64,000 nt of DNA from Blautia coccoides. GTDB lineage: Bacteria > Bacillota > Clostridia > Lachnospirales > Lachnospiraceae. The position numbers were made by a program, and so were the translations under genes. Positions within the stretch are counted from its first letter, which is position 1; every line of letters begins with the position of its first letter. The stretch spans positions 685,001 through 749,000 of the forward strand of contig NZ_CP136422.1 in assembly GCF_034355335.1 (NCBI RefSeq), written 5' to 3'. The notes beneath the pieces are model-generated. The model had not been told where the DNA came from. It worked only from the letters and a program-made list of their open reading frames with translations, and did not search any database. This document shows positions 10,299-17,886 of this stretch, piece after piece.

Positions 10299-11174
10299 AT
10301 GAAAGATTTATTGTATAACCAGTCGGATTCTGTGGCTGCACTTAACCATGTAGAGGGATTTGAGCCATTGAAATATATGAGGACTATCCAAAATGAAGGA
10401 CAGGAGGAGCAGCTATACCTGGATGTAAAGTATAGGAAATTATGGTTTCGGCTTGCCTATCCCGTTGGAAAGATCATCAGTAAGATTGTCAGTCTTGCCG
10501 ATCATATGGCGATTGTGGAAGCGAGGATATACTTGGACAAGAACGACCCCGAAGAGCAGTACGTCTCGAATTCTTTTTCCCAGAAGTTCCGGAGTGAAGA
10601 TCCAAAGTTTGGAGACAAGTTTTTGGAGATGGCTGAGACTGCAGCAATCGGGCGGGCGCTTGCAGATGCTGGTTTTGGTATGCAGTTTGCAGATGTAGGG
10701 GAAGAAAACGATCCACAACAGGTGGATGCCGGGATTCCTGCACCATCTGCTACTGCCTCCCAGCCTGCCATGCAGGAAGCAATGCATTCACAGGGGCAGG
10801 CATTTATACCGCAGAGCGGGGTCCAAAAGCCTTCAGTACAGCAAGGCAATTGTGCCATGCAGTATCAGGAGCAAACAGGACCCATGCCGGCTATGAATGG
10901 ATTTTACCAGCAGGCCAATACGGTAGCAAGACAGCCAGTGCCAACATTTCAACCGGGTCTTCCAGTAGAAGAGCTGGTCAGGCAACTGTCTTATGAACAG
11001 GCGGTTCAGGTTGTCATCCCTACTGGCACCCACAATGGAAAGACAATGGGTCAGCTAGCTGTGGACAATCCAGGAAGCGTGAAATGGTACGCGGAGTCAT
11101 ATACTGGGGCGAACCATCTGCTCCAGGCTGCGGCTATAAAAATAATGGAACAGGCAATGCCCTTGGCGGGCTAA
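10299..11174 (+). CDS. putative single-strand-annealing protein with ExoX-like C-terminal domain
   Basis: About 291 residues; the ATG at 10299 has AAGGAG 7 bases upstream. Residues about 20-130 include AETAAIGRALADAGFG, a signature seen in Erf/Sak-like annealing proteins and related phage ssDNA proteins. A Gln/Pro/Met-rich linker follows. The last 60 residues (PTGTHNGKTMGQLA, then a conserved Trp-Tyr) resemble the small C-terminal domain of exonuclease X-like proteins. Sitting beside a YqaJ nuclease, it is probably the annealing half of a two-component recombinase. The assignment rests on motif and context. Confidence 0.6.
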   Translation: MKDLLYNQSDSVAALNHVEGFEPLKYMRTIQNEGQEEQLYLDVKYRKLWFRLAYPVGKIISKIVSLADHMAIVEARIYLDKNDPEEQYVSNSFSQKFRSEDPKFGDKFLEMAETAAIGRALADAGFGMQFADVGEENDPQQVDAGIPAPSATASQPAMQEAMHSQGQAFIPQSGVQKPSVQQGNCAMQYQEQTGPMPAMNGFYQQANTVARQPVPTFQPGLPVEELVRQLSYEQAVQVVIPTGTHNGKTMGQLAVDNPGSVKWYAESYTGANHLLQAAAIKIMEQAMPLAG

Positions 11175-11186
11175 ATAATAAAAAGA

Positions 11187-11213
11187 CCTGCAGCCGGCAT
11201 TTCTGGCTGCAGG
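11187..11213 (+). promoter_or_regulatory. intergenic hairpin between annealing protein and primase genes
   Basis: A perfect 9-bp stem (CCTGCAGCC with GGCTGCAGG) has a 9-base loop but no T-run, and the next gene's ribosome site follows at once. It looks like an mRNA processing or stability element rather than a terminator. Confidence 0.5.
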
Positions 11214-11228
11214 GACAAGGAGGAATCC

Positions 11229-12455
11229 ATGCATGATGTATCCGAATTTCCATTTAATATAACGGATGTGGCACGAATACTAAATCTGCGTATTAGGAGA
11301 AAAATGTCAAATTCCTGGTATGCGGACTGCCCATTTTGTGGGGAAAGAAAAGGAAAGCTGAATATCAATACACAAAAACAGGTATTCCGCTGTAACCGGT
11401 GCGGAGCATCAGGTGGTATGCTAAGGCTGTATGGAGATTTATATAATGTCACACACAAGGAGGCATTTGATGAGATCTGTTCTGCACTGCATTTGGGAAC
11501 AACAAATCAATACGAGGTAAGGCAACAGGAAAAAGCACTTCCGGTGTCAGCAGTAGAGAACGCTGATTTGGCACCTTTAGAGGTGCGGAACCGGACTTAC
11601 TCCTTGCTCTTATCCTATATGAATTTATCCGAAAAGCATCGGGAGGATTTAAAAGCACGGGGGCTGACAGATGAACAGATTGATACGCAGAGGTACCGCA
11701 GCATACCAGTATTTGGCTACAAAAGCCTGGTTAAGAAACTGATGGCAGAAGGATGTGTCGTGGAAGGTGTTCCAGGCTTTTATCTGGATAAGGACGGAGA
11801 ATGGACCATTAATCTAAGCCCTAAAAGAACTGGTTTTTTAATACCGGTTTGCGTCCACGATAAAATTCAAGGCTTTCAAATCCGCCTGGACAGACCGAAA
11901 GAAGGACAGAAGTATATCTGGCTGTCCAGCGTAAATTATAGCCAAGGCGTATCTTCCGGAAGCCCGGTACATGTGATTGGTGATTTGGATAAAAAGGTTA
12001 TCCATATTACAGAAGGAGCTTTAAAAGGAACTATTGCACATTACCTATCAGGAGAAACATATGCCTGCGTAGCCGGAGTGAACCAATACCGAAATTTGGA
12101 ACCATTGCTGTCAGAACTAAAAGGATATGGAATACAGGAAGTATGCGAGGCTTATGATATGGATAAAAAAATGCAGATATTATGTAAAAATGACTATGGA
12201 GAAGCGTGTAAAACCTGTGACAAAAGTGGGTGTCTGTCAGTCTGTGTACATGGATATGGAGAAAAGGAAGTAGCATGCCCAAAGAAGATAAATAAAAGAT
12301 CCATCATTCAAAGCGGCTGCCAGAGATTATACGAAATATGTGAGCACCTGGGACTGCCATATAGACGGATGGTATGGGATCTATCTTCAAATGGTGAATG
12401 GAATGGGAATATCAAAGGTATCGATGACTATTATTATGCATTACAGGAAAATTAA
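11229..12455 (+). CDS. CHC2 zinc-finger primase-like protein
   Basis: The 408-residue protein has an N-terminal zinc finger of primase type (CPFCGERKG, then CNRCGASGG) at about residues 34-65. A later Toprim-like part has HITEGALKG and a downstream Asp pair in AYDMDKK. A second cysteine cluster (CKTCDKSGC, then CVHGYG) at about 320-340 is unusual. It lacks the full DnaG central domain and helicase-binding tail, so it is probably an element-type primase that starts replication of the excised DNA. Confidence 0.75.
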   Translation: MHDVSEFPFNITDVARILNLRIRRKMSNSWYADCPFCGERKGKLNINTQKQVFRCNRCGASGGMLRLYGDLYNVTHKEAFDEICSALHLGTTNQYEVRQQEKALPVSAVENADLAPLEVRNRTYSLLLSYMNLSEKHREDLKARGLTDEQIDTQRYRSIPVFGYKSLVKKLMAEGCVVEGVPGFYLDKDGEWTINLSPKRTGFLIPVCVHDKIQGFQIRLDRPKEGQKYIWLSSVNYSQGVSSGSPVHVIGDLDKKVIHITEGALKGTIAHYLSGETYACVAGVNQYRNLEPLLSELKGYGIQEVCEAYDMDKKMQILCKNDYGEACKTCDKSGCLSVCVHGYGEKEVACPKKINKRSIIQSGCQRLYEICEHLGLPYRRMVWDLSSNGEWNGNIKGIDDYYYALQEN

Positions 12456-12482
12456 ATTGATGATAAAGGGGGATAACAAACC

Positions 12483-12905
12483 ATGATTGATTTTGAATAC
12501 GCAAAGTATATTGCTGGCTTACTAACAGATGAGGATATAACAGAAGACCTAACATCTATGCGGCTTCAGGCGATTATAAAACTCCGCGGTATTATTTCAA
12601 AGTACGAGCAGGATGGCTTTATACCGAGAATTGTAGAGGCAGTATTTTGCAAGAAGGCAGAATTTATCCTTCAGGCAAAGACGAAATCGGCTGTAGAAGA
12701 AATTATAAAGCCATGTGTGCCGTCATATATCTGTGGAACTTTTCAACCAAGGGAGCAATATCACGTGGAAGAGGAAGAACTGCTCTTATGGTCATATGCT
12801 TCTTTGCAGGGACCACTTATTTCAGAGGCACAAAAACGGTATATAGATTTGTTTGAGAAATATTTCAATGAGGAAACTGATGCGTTAGAAACAGAAGTGG
12901 CATAG
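12483..12905 (+). CDS. unknown soluble protein of the replication operon
   Basis: The 140-residue acidic, mainly helical protein has no signal peptide, membrane segment or motif I recognise. Its ATG follows a GGGGGATAAC ribosome site 27 bases after the primase-like gene, and a terminator comes soon after its stop. It is thus the last gene of the recombination and replication operon and may be an accessory protein. Confidence 0.6.
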   Translation: MIDFEYAKYIAGLLTDEDITEDLTSMRLQAIIKLRGIISKYEQDGFIPRIVEAVFCKKAEFILQAKTKSAVEEIIKPCVPSYICGTFQPREQYHVEEEELLLWSYASLQGPLISEAQKRYIDLFEKYFNEETDALETEVA

Positions 12906-12966
12906 CAGATGAAATACTAATGGCAACAAGAAAAACCCATAGAAATGAGAAAGTTAAAGGAACATT

Positions 12967-12994
12967 GGCACTGGCTTATGGCTGGTGCCTTTTT
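12967..12994 (+). terminator. terminator after the replication operon
   Basis: GGCAC pairs with GTGCC around a partly paired interior and is followed by five T. It separates the operon from the partition genes. Confidence 0.65.
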
Positions 12995-13014
12995 AAATGC
13001 ACCGGATATTTTAG

Positions 13015-13044
13015 TTGCACTTTACGTAGAACTATACGTAATTA
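13015..13044 (+). promoter_or_regulatory. parM promoter with an embedded palindrome
   Basis: TTGCAC and TAATTA, 18 bases apart, form a plausible promoter. Between and overlapping them lies a perfect inverted repeat, TTACGTA-GAACTA-TACGTAA (13022-13041). ParR-type proteins bind repeats upstream of their operon, so this is a candidate operator or centromere half-site; only one copy is present here. Confidence 0.5.
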
Positions 13045-13077
13045 ATAAGTAGAAAACGAGAAAAGGAGTGACATTTT

Positions 13078-14028
13078 ATGACAGGACCAATTAAAAACCT
13101 TCGGATTGCGGTGGATCATGGAAACAGGAATATCAAAAGCCTGCATTTTGTTTTTACATCCGGCATAAATGTGCTGGATAAAAAACCGGCAAGAGGTGAG
13201 AAATTTTTACAATATGGAGAAAAATACTACACACTGAGTGAAAAGCGTATTCCATACCAGAGGGATAAAACATCAGATAACCGTTTTTATGTACTTACTT
13301 TATTTGCCATTGCAATGGAATTGGAACATAGTGGAAAGGTACAAGAACAGGATATGGTACAAGTAGATTTACCTATTGGTCTGCCTCCAAAACATTATGC
13401 AGAGCTTTGTGATAGGTATGAGGCGTATTTTAAAGGTGCTGGCACGGTCCAGGATATTAATTATAATGGCAAGCATTATCATGTGTGCATCAGGAAAGTG
13501 TGTGCTTTTCCCCAGGATTATGCGGCTCTGGTTACTGTATTGAATGAAATCAATACAATTCCAAAAGCAGTGGGGATAGACATCGGCGGATTTACCACAG
13601 ACTATCTTTTGATGCGCCGTGGGAAAGCAGATATGGACTACTGTGATTCACTGGAGATGGGAGTAATCACGATGTACAATGAAATACGCTCCAAGATCAA
13701 TAGCGAGTATGATATGCTTCTGGAAGATGGGGACATAGACAGCATCATCAATAGGGAAACGGCATATTATGAGGATTCGGTTGTGAAGCGGGTAGAAAAT
13801 CTGGTACAGGATTTTGTGACGGATCTGTTGGCCAGCATCCGGGAACGGGGGATTGACACTAAATCCACCTATACGATTTTTATTGGTGGTGGTGCATTGC
13901 TTCTGAGACACTTTCTGGAGAAAGCAGATCGGTTAGGAAAGTATCGGTTTGTTGAGGATTTGAAAGCAAATGCGATTGGATTTGATATTTTATATCGAAT
14001 GACGATGGGGCGTGAACTATGTGAGTAA
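13078..14028 (+). CDS. ParM/StbA-like actin-family partition ATPase
   Basis: The 316-residue protein has actin-fold nucleotide motifs: VDHGNRNIK near the N-terminus (phosphate 1), GIDIGGFTTDYLL at about 165 (phosphate 2) and IFIGGGALLL at about 270 (adenosine loop). ParM-type filaments push apart sister copies of low-copy plasmids. Here it would stabilise an element that sometimes exists as a circle. An AGGAG ribosome site precedes the ATG. The next gene overlaps its 3' end by 17 bases, as expected for a parMR pair. Confidence 0.83.
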   Translation: MTGPIKNLRIAVDHGNRNIKSLHFVFTSGINVLDKKPARGEKFLQYGEKYYTLSEKRIPYQRDKTSDNRFYVLTLFAIAMELEHSGKVQEQDMVQVDLPIGLPPKHYAELCDRYEAYFKGAGTVQDINYNGKHYHVCIRKVCAFPQDYAALVTVLNEINTIPKAVGIDIGGFTTDYLLMRRGKADMDYCDSLEMGVITMYNEIRSKINSEYDMLLEDGDIDSIINRETAYYEDSVVKRVENLVQDFVTDLLASIRERGIDTKSTYTIFIGGGALLLRHFLEKADRLGKYRFVEDLKANAIGFDILYRMTMGRELCE

Positions 14029-14389
14029 AAAAAATCCATATAAGTTTACTATAGGATTCGATAGTAAGAATGAAAACCATATAAAAGTTGCAGCGATTCT
14101 CAATGAAGTCGGGAAAGGTATGACACAGCTTATTGTGGATGCTATCTTAGAACATGTCAGTGGGAAAAAGAGTAATGAAACTTCGGCATTAAGTGTAATA
14201 GAGCTGCGTCAGTTGATTAAACAGCTGGTATCCGAAGAAGTAAAACAGGCAAGTAAAACCTTGCAAATCATGGAAAAGGAGCGGATGGAAATTAGCATAT
14301 CTGAGGATGACAATATGTTGGAATTGGAAGATTCAGCAGTTGAAAATATTTTGAATACGTTGGATGCATTTCGCAGCATAGACGGCTGA
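14012..14389 (+). CDS. ParR-like partition adaptor
   Basis: Up to 125 residues, starting at GTG 14012 or GTG 14021 inside the parM-like gene. The first 45 residues (KFTIGFDSKNENHIKVAAIL, then helices) look like a ribbon-helix-helix DNA-binding domain, and the rest is acidic and helical. Position right behind a ParM-like gene is the main reason to call it ParR; sequence similarity within the ParR family is low. Confidence 0.6.
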   Translation: MNYVSKKNPYKFTIGFDSKNENHIKVAAILNEVGKGMTQLIVDAILEHVSGKKSNETSALSVIELRQLIKQLVSEEVKQASKTLQIMEKERMEISISEDDNMLELEDSAVENILNTLDAFRSIDG

Positions 14390-14523
14390 AGGATGTAGTG
14401 TGGAGAAAAAATGTTATATTATAAGAACTCATTCCTGATTAAGTAAATCATGTATATCTGCGGCTAAAGTGGATTGCTATGGTACCGGGGAGATGGCTTG
14501 AAGATTGAGGTGTCTATCTGTCT

Positions 14524-14552
14524 TTGCCAGATTTCCTGGCTAATGGTATAAT
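14524..14552 (+). promoter_or_regulatory. promoter of the double-GntR gene with internal operator
   Basis: TTGCCA, exactly 17 bases, TATAAT, with TG one base before the -10 box. The spacer holds GCCAG-N5-CTGGC (14526-14540), a palindrome overlapping the -35 box. Because the downstream gene encodes a GntR regulator, self-repression through this site is likely but inferred. Confidence 0.75.
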
Positions 14553-14583
14553 AAACAAAACAGATGAAAATGGGGAATGCTAA

Positions 14584-16002
14584 ATGGAAAAACAGACGGA
14601 CACCTATTACTATAGCGTATATAGAGATATTATTGTACAGATTTACACAGGTACATACCAAAAGGGGGATGTACTTCCGAGCTTAAAGGAACTCTGTTAT
14701 ATTTATGGGGTCGGGAGGAATACAGTGAGGTCAGCATTACATTTGCTGCAGGAACATGGATACGTGACAATGGAACCAAGAAAACAGGCGGTAATTTCTT
14801 TTGATATCGATAATCCCAAATATCAAAAATTTTATTTAGCTGAAGTGGTGGGAAGAAAGGAGGCGGTTTTACAGGTCTATGATTTTATGGAGCTGATAAT
14901 GCCGGAGATTTTTGTTTATATTCAAAAAATGCTTTCTCGAAGTCTCCGCAATGAGATTGCAGGGCTTGTTGGCTTTTTTGCCGAGAACTTATCTGTAAAG
15001 ACAGAAGCAAAGCTGCAAGCTGGTATTCTGCAGCTGTTCCGGCTGATTATTGCCTTACCGAATAACCATTTGCTGGAACAATTATTTGCTGCGCTAATTT
15101 CTTACGTACAGCTTCCGGTCAGCAGTAGTGAATGGGATAAACTAAAGTTCCAGGCTATAGCCCCTTTTTTTAAAACTACGTTCAAAAAGTTTGAAAAACT
15201 AGTTATTGCACAGGAGCATGAAAAACTGAAGAAACAGATTGGTTTATTCTGTCAGATGATGAAGAAAAAAAGTGACAGATATTTAACAAGGATTGGAAAA
15301 AAAATAGAGAGTGAAGATGTGAACAGTGCTTTTAACTTCACTTGGTCGCTCACAGGAAAATCTGATTATGTACAGCTGGCATCGATTCTGATATCTAAAA
15401 TAGGAAGGGAGGAATATAAGAATGGAGATATCTTGCCGTCTTATGCACAGCTTGCACAAGAAAATGGTGTGTCAGTAATAACTTCTCGAAACGCGATAGA
15501 AATTTTGGGGAGACTTGAGCTGGTTTCAACGATTAATGGTGTTGGGACAAAAGTCAAGGGCTTTGATTTGACGAGCCGAGAGCTATTTTTTAAGGATATG
15601 GAAATGCGAAAGAATATTGTATCTTACTTTGAAGCTTTGCAGCTGATTATAATCATAAGCAGACCTATTTTGCACCGTGCGGAAGAGGTGATGACAGAAA
15701 AAGATAAAGCGGATTTAAAAGGTCAGTTCCTGAATCAAGGACTTACAAGTTGTTTTGAAGTTATGTTAAAATATGCCGGACTGCCGGCTGCGTTGCCTGT
15801 CTTTGAATGTTTAAAAAATGAACTCGCCTGGGGATATTTGATAAACTTTGACATAGAGAAAGATAAGGCAGCTAAAGAGCAGCTGATTAAACAAGAGAGT
15901 TCTATAGCAGAGTGGGTATATGCAGGGTGTCAGAACTATTACCAATACGCAAGAAAAATTGCCAGGGAAAATTTCATAGAGATACCGTTTTCCATTTTAT
16001 AA
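14584..16002 (+). CDS. GntR-family regulator with two DNA-binding domains
   Basis: The 472-residue protein has a GntR winged helix at residues about 5-75 (GDVLPSLKELCYIYGVGRNT). A second, separate one lies at about 265-335 (GDILPSYAQLAQENGVSVIT). About 190 residues of helical, possibly ligand-binding sequence follow each. Normal GntR proteins have one winged helix. The internal duplication suggests binding of two half-sites within one chain. It sits between the partition genes and the switch recombinase and could regulate either. Confidence 0.8.
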   Translation: MEKQTDTYYYSVYRDIIVQIYTGTYQKGDVLPSLKELCYIYGVGRNTVRSALHLLQEHGYVTMEPRKQAVISFDIDNPKYQKFYLAEVVGRKEAVLQVYDFMELIMPEIFVYIQKMLSRSLRNEIAGLVGFFAENLSVKTEAKLQAGILQLFRLIIALPNNHLLEQLFAALISYVQLPVSSSEWDKLKFQAIAPFFKTTFKKFEKLVIAQEHEKLKKQIGLFCQMMKKKSDRYLTRIGKKIESEDVNSAFNFTWSLTGKSDYVQLASILISKIGREEYKNGDILPSYAQLAQENGVSVITSRNAIEILGRLELVSTINGVGTKVKGFDLTSRELFFKDMEMRKNIVSYFEALQLIIIISRPILHRAEEVMTEKDKADLKGQFLNQGLTSCFEVMLKYAGLPAALPVFECLKNELAWGYLINFDIEKDKAAKEQLIKQESSIAEWVYAGCQNYYQYARKIARENFIEIPFSIL

Positions 16003-16119
16003 TGCCTTTAATTGATGAGAAATTGATACTTATTTATACAAGGATATTTAGGCTTAAATTAAGTGAAAGGTATAATATATCATATCGATGATATGCAATT
16101 TCCTGAAAAATGTTAAAAA

Positions 16120-16148
16120 TTGACAGAAATACTAGAGAATGATAAAAT
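16120..16148 (+). promoter_or_regulatory. near-consensus promoter upstream of the switch recombinase
   Basis: TTGACA, exactly 17 bases, TAAAAT. Its transcript would start near 16155, run over a 32-codon frame (16214-16312) and meet a terminator at 16381-16414 before the recombinase gene at 16578. Confidence 0.8.
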
Positions 16149-16213
16149 AATATTGATACCAATAAATGCAAGCAAAACGCCTAGACATTTGTACATACAA
16201 AGGGGTGGGAGCA

Positions 16214-16312
16214 ATGTGCGATAAAAAGAACTACAGTAGGAAATGCAGAAGAACCAGTCTAAAAAGAATATCATTCATGATGGGAGATATGCAACGAATT
16301 CCGAATGATTGA
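16214..16312 (+). CDS. possible 32-residue leader peptide
   Basis: The frame begins with ATG after GGGGTGGGA and encodes a strongly basic, cysteine-containing peptide (starting MCDKKNYSRKCRR). It lies between a strong promoter and a terminator. It could be a real small protein or a leader peptide controlling read-through to the recombinase. No family is recognised. Confidence 0.35.
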   Translation: MCDKKNYSRKCRRTSLKRISFMMGDMQRIPND

Positions 16313-16380
16313 GCACGATGGGTTTCTGTTATGTACATCGATACGCCATTGGAAGGGCAGAGGCGGGTATTTTCAGATTC

Positions 16381-16414
16381 AGCTGACTGGTATACTAACC
16401 GGTGAGCTTTTTTT
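16381..16414 (+). terminator. terminator in the leader of the switch recombinase
   Basis: AGCTGACTGGT pairs with ACCGGTGAGCT (one mismatch, one G-T) around a 6-base loop and is followed by seven T. It would cap transcription from the 16120 promoter unless antitermination occurs. The remaining 160 bases to the next gene show no other clear signal. Confidence 0.78.
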
Positions 16415-16577
16415 ACGCTTAAATTTATGGTAAATGGTATTTTAATAGTTTATTACTGGATGAAAGGCAGAAATCAAAGGCAAGAGTCACTAGAAAAAAA
16501 TGGAATAACGATAGAATAAGATATATGCGGATAGTTTTCTGGCAATAATAACTGTTAAAGAAAAGGAGAGTTGTTAT

Positions 16578-17426
16578 ATGGAACAGAAATTAATCGCTAC
16601 TAATGAGCTGTTGGAAGAATTTGTAAGATACTTACTGGAAGAGGAACGAAGCAAGGCTACAGTAGAAAAGTACGAAAGAGACGTGAAACATTTTATAAAA
16701 TATCTTGGGATTGATAACATTATAACAAAGGAGAGGGTACTAGAATATAAAGAATCAATACTCTTAGAGTATAGCGTTACAAGTGTTAATTCTATGCTGG
16801 CAGCTTTAAATCAATTCCTGATGTTTATAGGTGCATTTAATTTTAAAGTAAGGCGGATTAAAGTACAGAAGCCGGTTTTTCGAGAGGAAGAACGGGATCT
16901 GACAGAGGAAGAGTATAAAAATATGGTACAGAAGGCATATGAAGCGGGGAAAATACGGCTGGCCCTTATTATGGAAACCATCTGTTCTACAGGAATCCGC
17001 ATCAGTGAACTGCAATATTTCACGGTCAAAGCAGTAAAAACAGGACGGATTGAAATCCACAATAAAGGAAAGGTCAGAATCATTCTTGTACCGGAGCAGT
17101 TAAAAAAGAAGCTGCTTTGTTATATTGTTAAGATGAAAATAAAGAGTGGGAGTATATTTATCACATCTGGAGGCAAGGCAGTTGACCGAAGCAACATCTG
17201 GCGGGAGATGAAGAAGTTAGGATCTGAAATAAAGGTTTTGGAAAAGAAAATATTTCCCCATAACCTACGGCATCTTTTCGCAGTAATCTATTACAAAGCA
17301 TACAGAGATATCATAAGCCTTGCGGATATTCTGGGGCATTCCAGCGTGGAGACGACAAGGATATATACTGCTACCACTGGAGCAGTGTATAAGAAACGGC
17401 TAGAAAGTTTAAGCTTAGTCTTATAA
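16578..17426 (+). CDS. tyrosine recombinase, probable invertase of the adjacent promoter switch
   Basis: The compact 282-residue enzyme has a SAM-like core-binding domain (residues about 8-90). The catalytic domain carries Arg in GIRISEL, Lys in NKGKVR, His-x-x-Arg in HNLRHL, His in LGHSS and nucleophile Tyr in RIYTATT. It lacks the arm-binding domain of integrases, like XerD and the phase-variation invertases. Its stop codon is 7 bases from the left inverted repeat of an invertible segment. AAAGGAGAG precedes the ATG. It is unlike the element's tRNA integrase and probably acts only on the repeats beside it. Confidence 0.9.
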   Translation: MEQKLIATNELLEEFVRYLLEEERSKATVEKYERDVKHFIKYLGIDNIITKERVLEYKESILLEYSVTSVNSMLAALNQFLMFIGAFNFKVRRIKVQKPVFREEERDLTEEEYKNMVQKAYEAGKIRLALIMETICSTGIRISELQYFTVKAVKTGRIEIHNKGKVRIILVPEQLKKKLLCYIVKMKIKSGSIFITSGGKAVDRSNIWREMKKLGSEIKVLEKKIFPHNLRHLFAVIYYKAYRDIISLADILGHSSVETTRIYTATTGAVYKKRLESLSLVL

Positions 17427-17433
17427 TAAAAAA

Positions 17434-17458
17434 ACAACATAATTATAGTTATGTTGTA
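17434..17458. repeat. left inverted repeat (recombination site) of the promoter switch
   Basis: The 25-bp sequence has 9-bp palindromic arms, ACAACATAA and TTATGTTGT, around an asymmetric 6-bp core, TTATAG. It is the exact reverse complement of the site at 17828-17852. Palindromic arms with an asymmetric core are the design of tyrosine-recombinase crossover sites. Confidence 0.93.
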
Positions 17459-17489
17459 TGAATTGCTAAAACCATCTGTAATTGGAACT

Positions 17490-17518
17490 ATCTTATCATA
17501 TTTGACAAAAATCGTCAA
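17490..17518 (-). promoter_or_regulatory. invertible promoter, here facing leftward
   Basis: On the minus strand: TTGACG (17513-17518), exactly 17 bases, TAAGAT (17490-17495), with TG at the extended -10 position. Transcription would start near 17483, only about 25 bases inside the left repeat, so after inversion it would read across the repeat into the 17887 gene. In the present state it would run antisense into the recombinase gene. No comparable rightward promoter was seen near 17828. Confidence 0.8.
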
Positions 17519-17827
17519 TACATATTTTTCTATATTCTACTTACATTTCAGTGATTTTCTCTGATTTCCACAAACGTAATGAATAAAATCCATCATTTCA
17601 GAAACTTAGCAGGAATACCAGCTCATTATAGCAGGATTTAAAGGAAATTGAATACACGAAATACCGGACTTATGTGAAAGAGCGTACTCGAATTAAAACC
17701 TTAAGATTGTTTAAAAATCAAAAGGCTTTTTTTATGCCATCCTTTATTAATTTCGATACATCACGCTCGTATCGGTTATTTTTTTGAAATTTTATGGTGC
17801 GTGAATGGCTCTCCGCCGGGGTATGAG

Positions 17828-17852
17828 TACAACATAACTATAATTATGTTGT
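17828..17852. repeat. right inverted repeat (recombination site) of the promoter switch
   Basis: This 25-bp site is the perfect reverse complement of 17434-17458: arms ACAACATAA and TTATGTTGT with core CTATAA. It lies 34 bases upstream of the ATG of the first surface gene, so it would be part of the leader RNA in the ON state. Confidence 0.93.
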
Positions 17853-17886
17853 AGCTTAATTCTATATGAGGGAAAGGAGAACAGGC

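Larger units (their letters stand above)
17434..17852. other. invertible promoter segment (phase-variation switch)
   Basis: The segment, about 419 bp including both repeats, contains no sizeable gene. It carries an outward promoter just inside its left end, pointing left in this assembly. Recombination between the inverted repeats would flip it so that the promoter faces the large surface operon starting at 17887. A tyrosine recombinase lies directly beside it. A partly paired, T-rich stretch near 17697-17733 inside could act as a weak terminator. The state shown should be OFF for the downstream genes. Confidence 0.88.

Noticed and set aside
17502..17536. Rightward promoter TTGACA near 17502
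   Set aside because: No -10 box at 16-18 bases; the overlapping minus-strand promoter fits much better.
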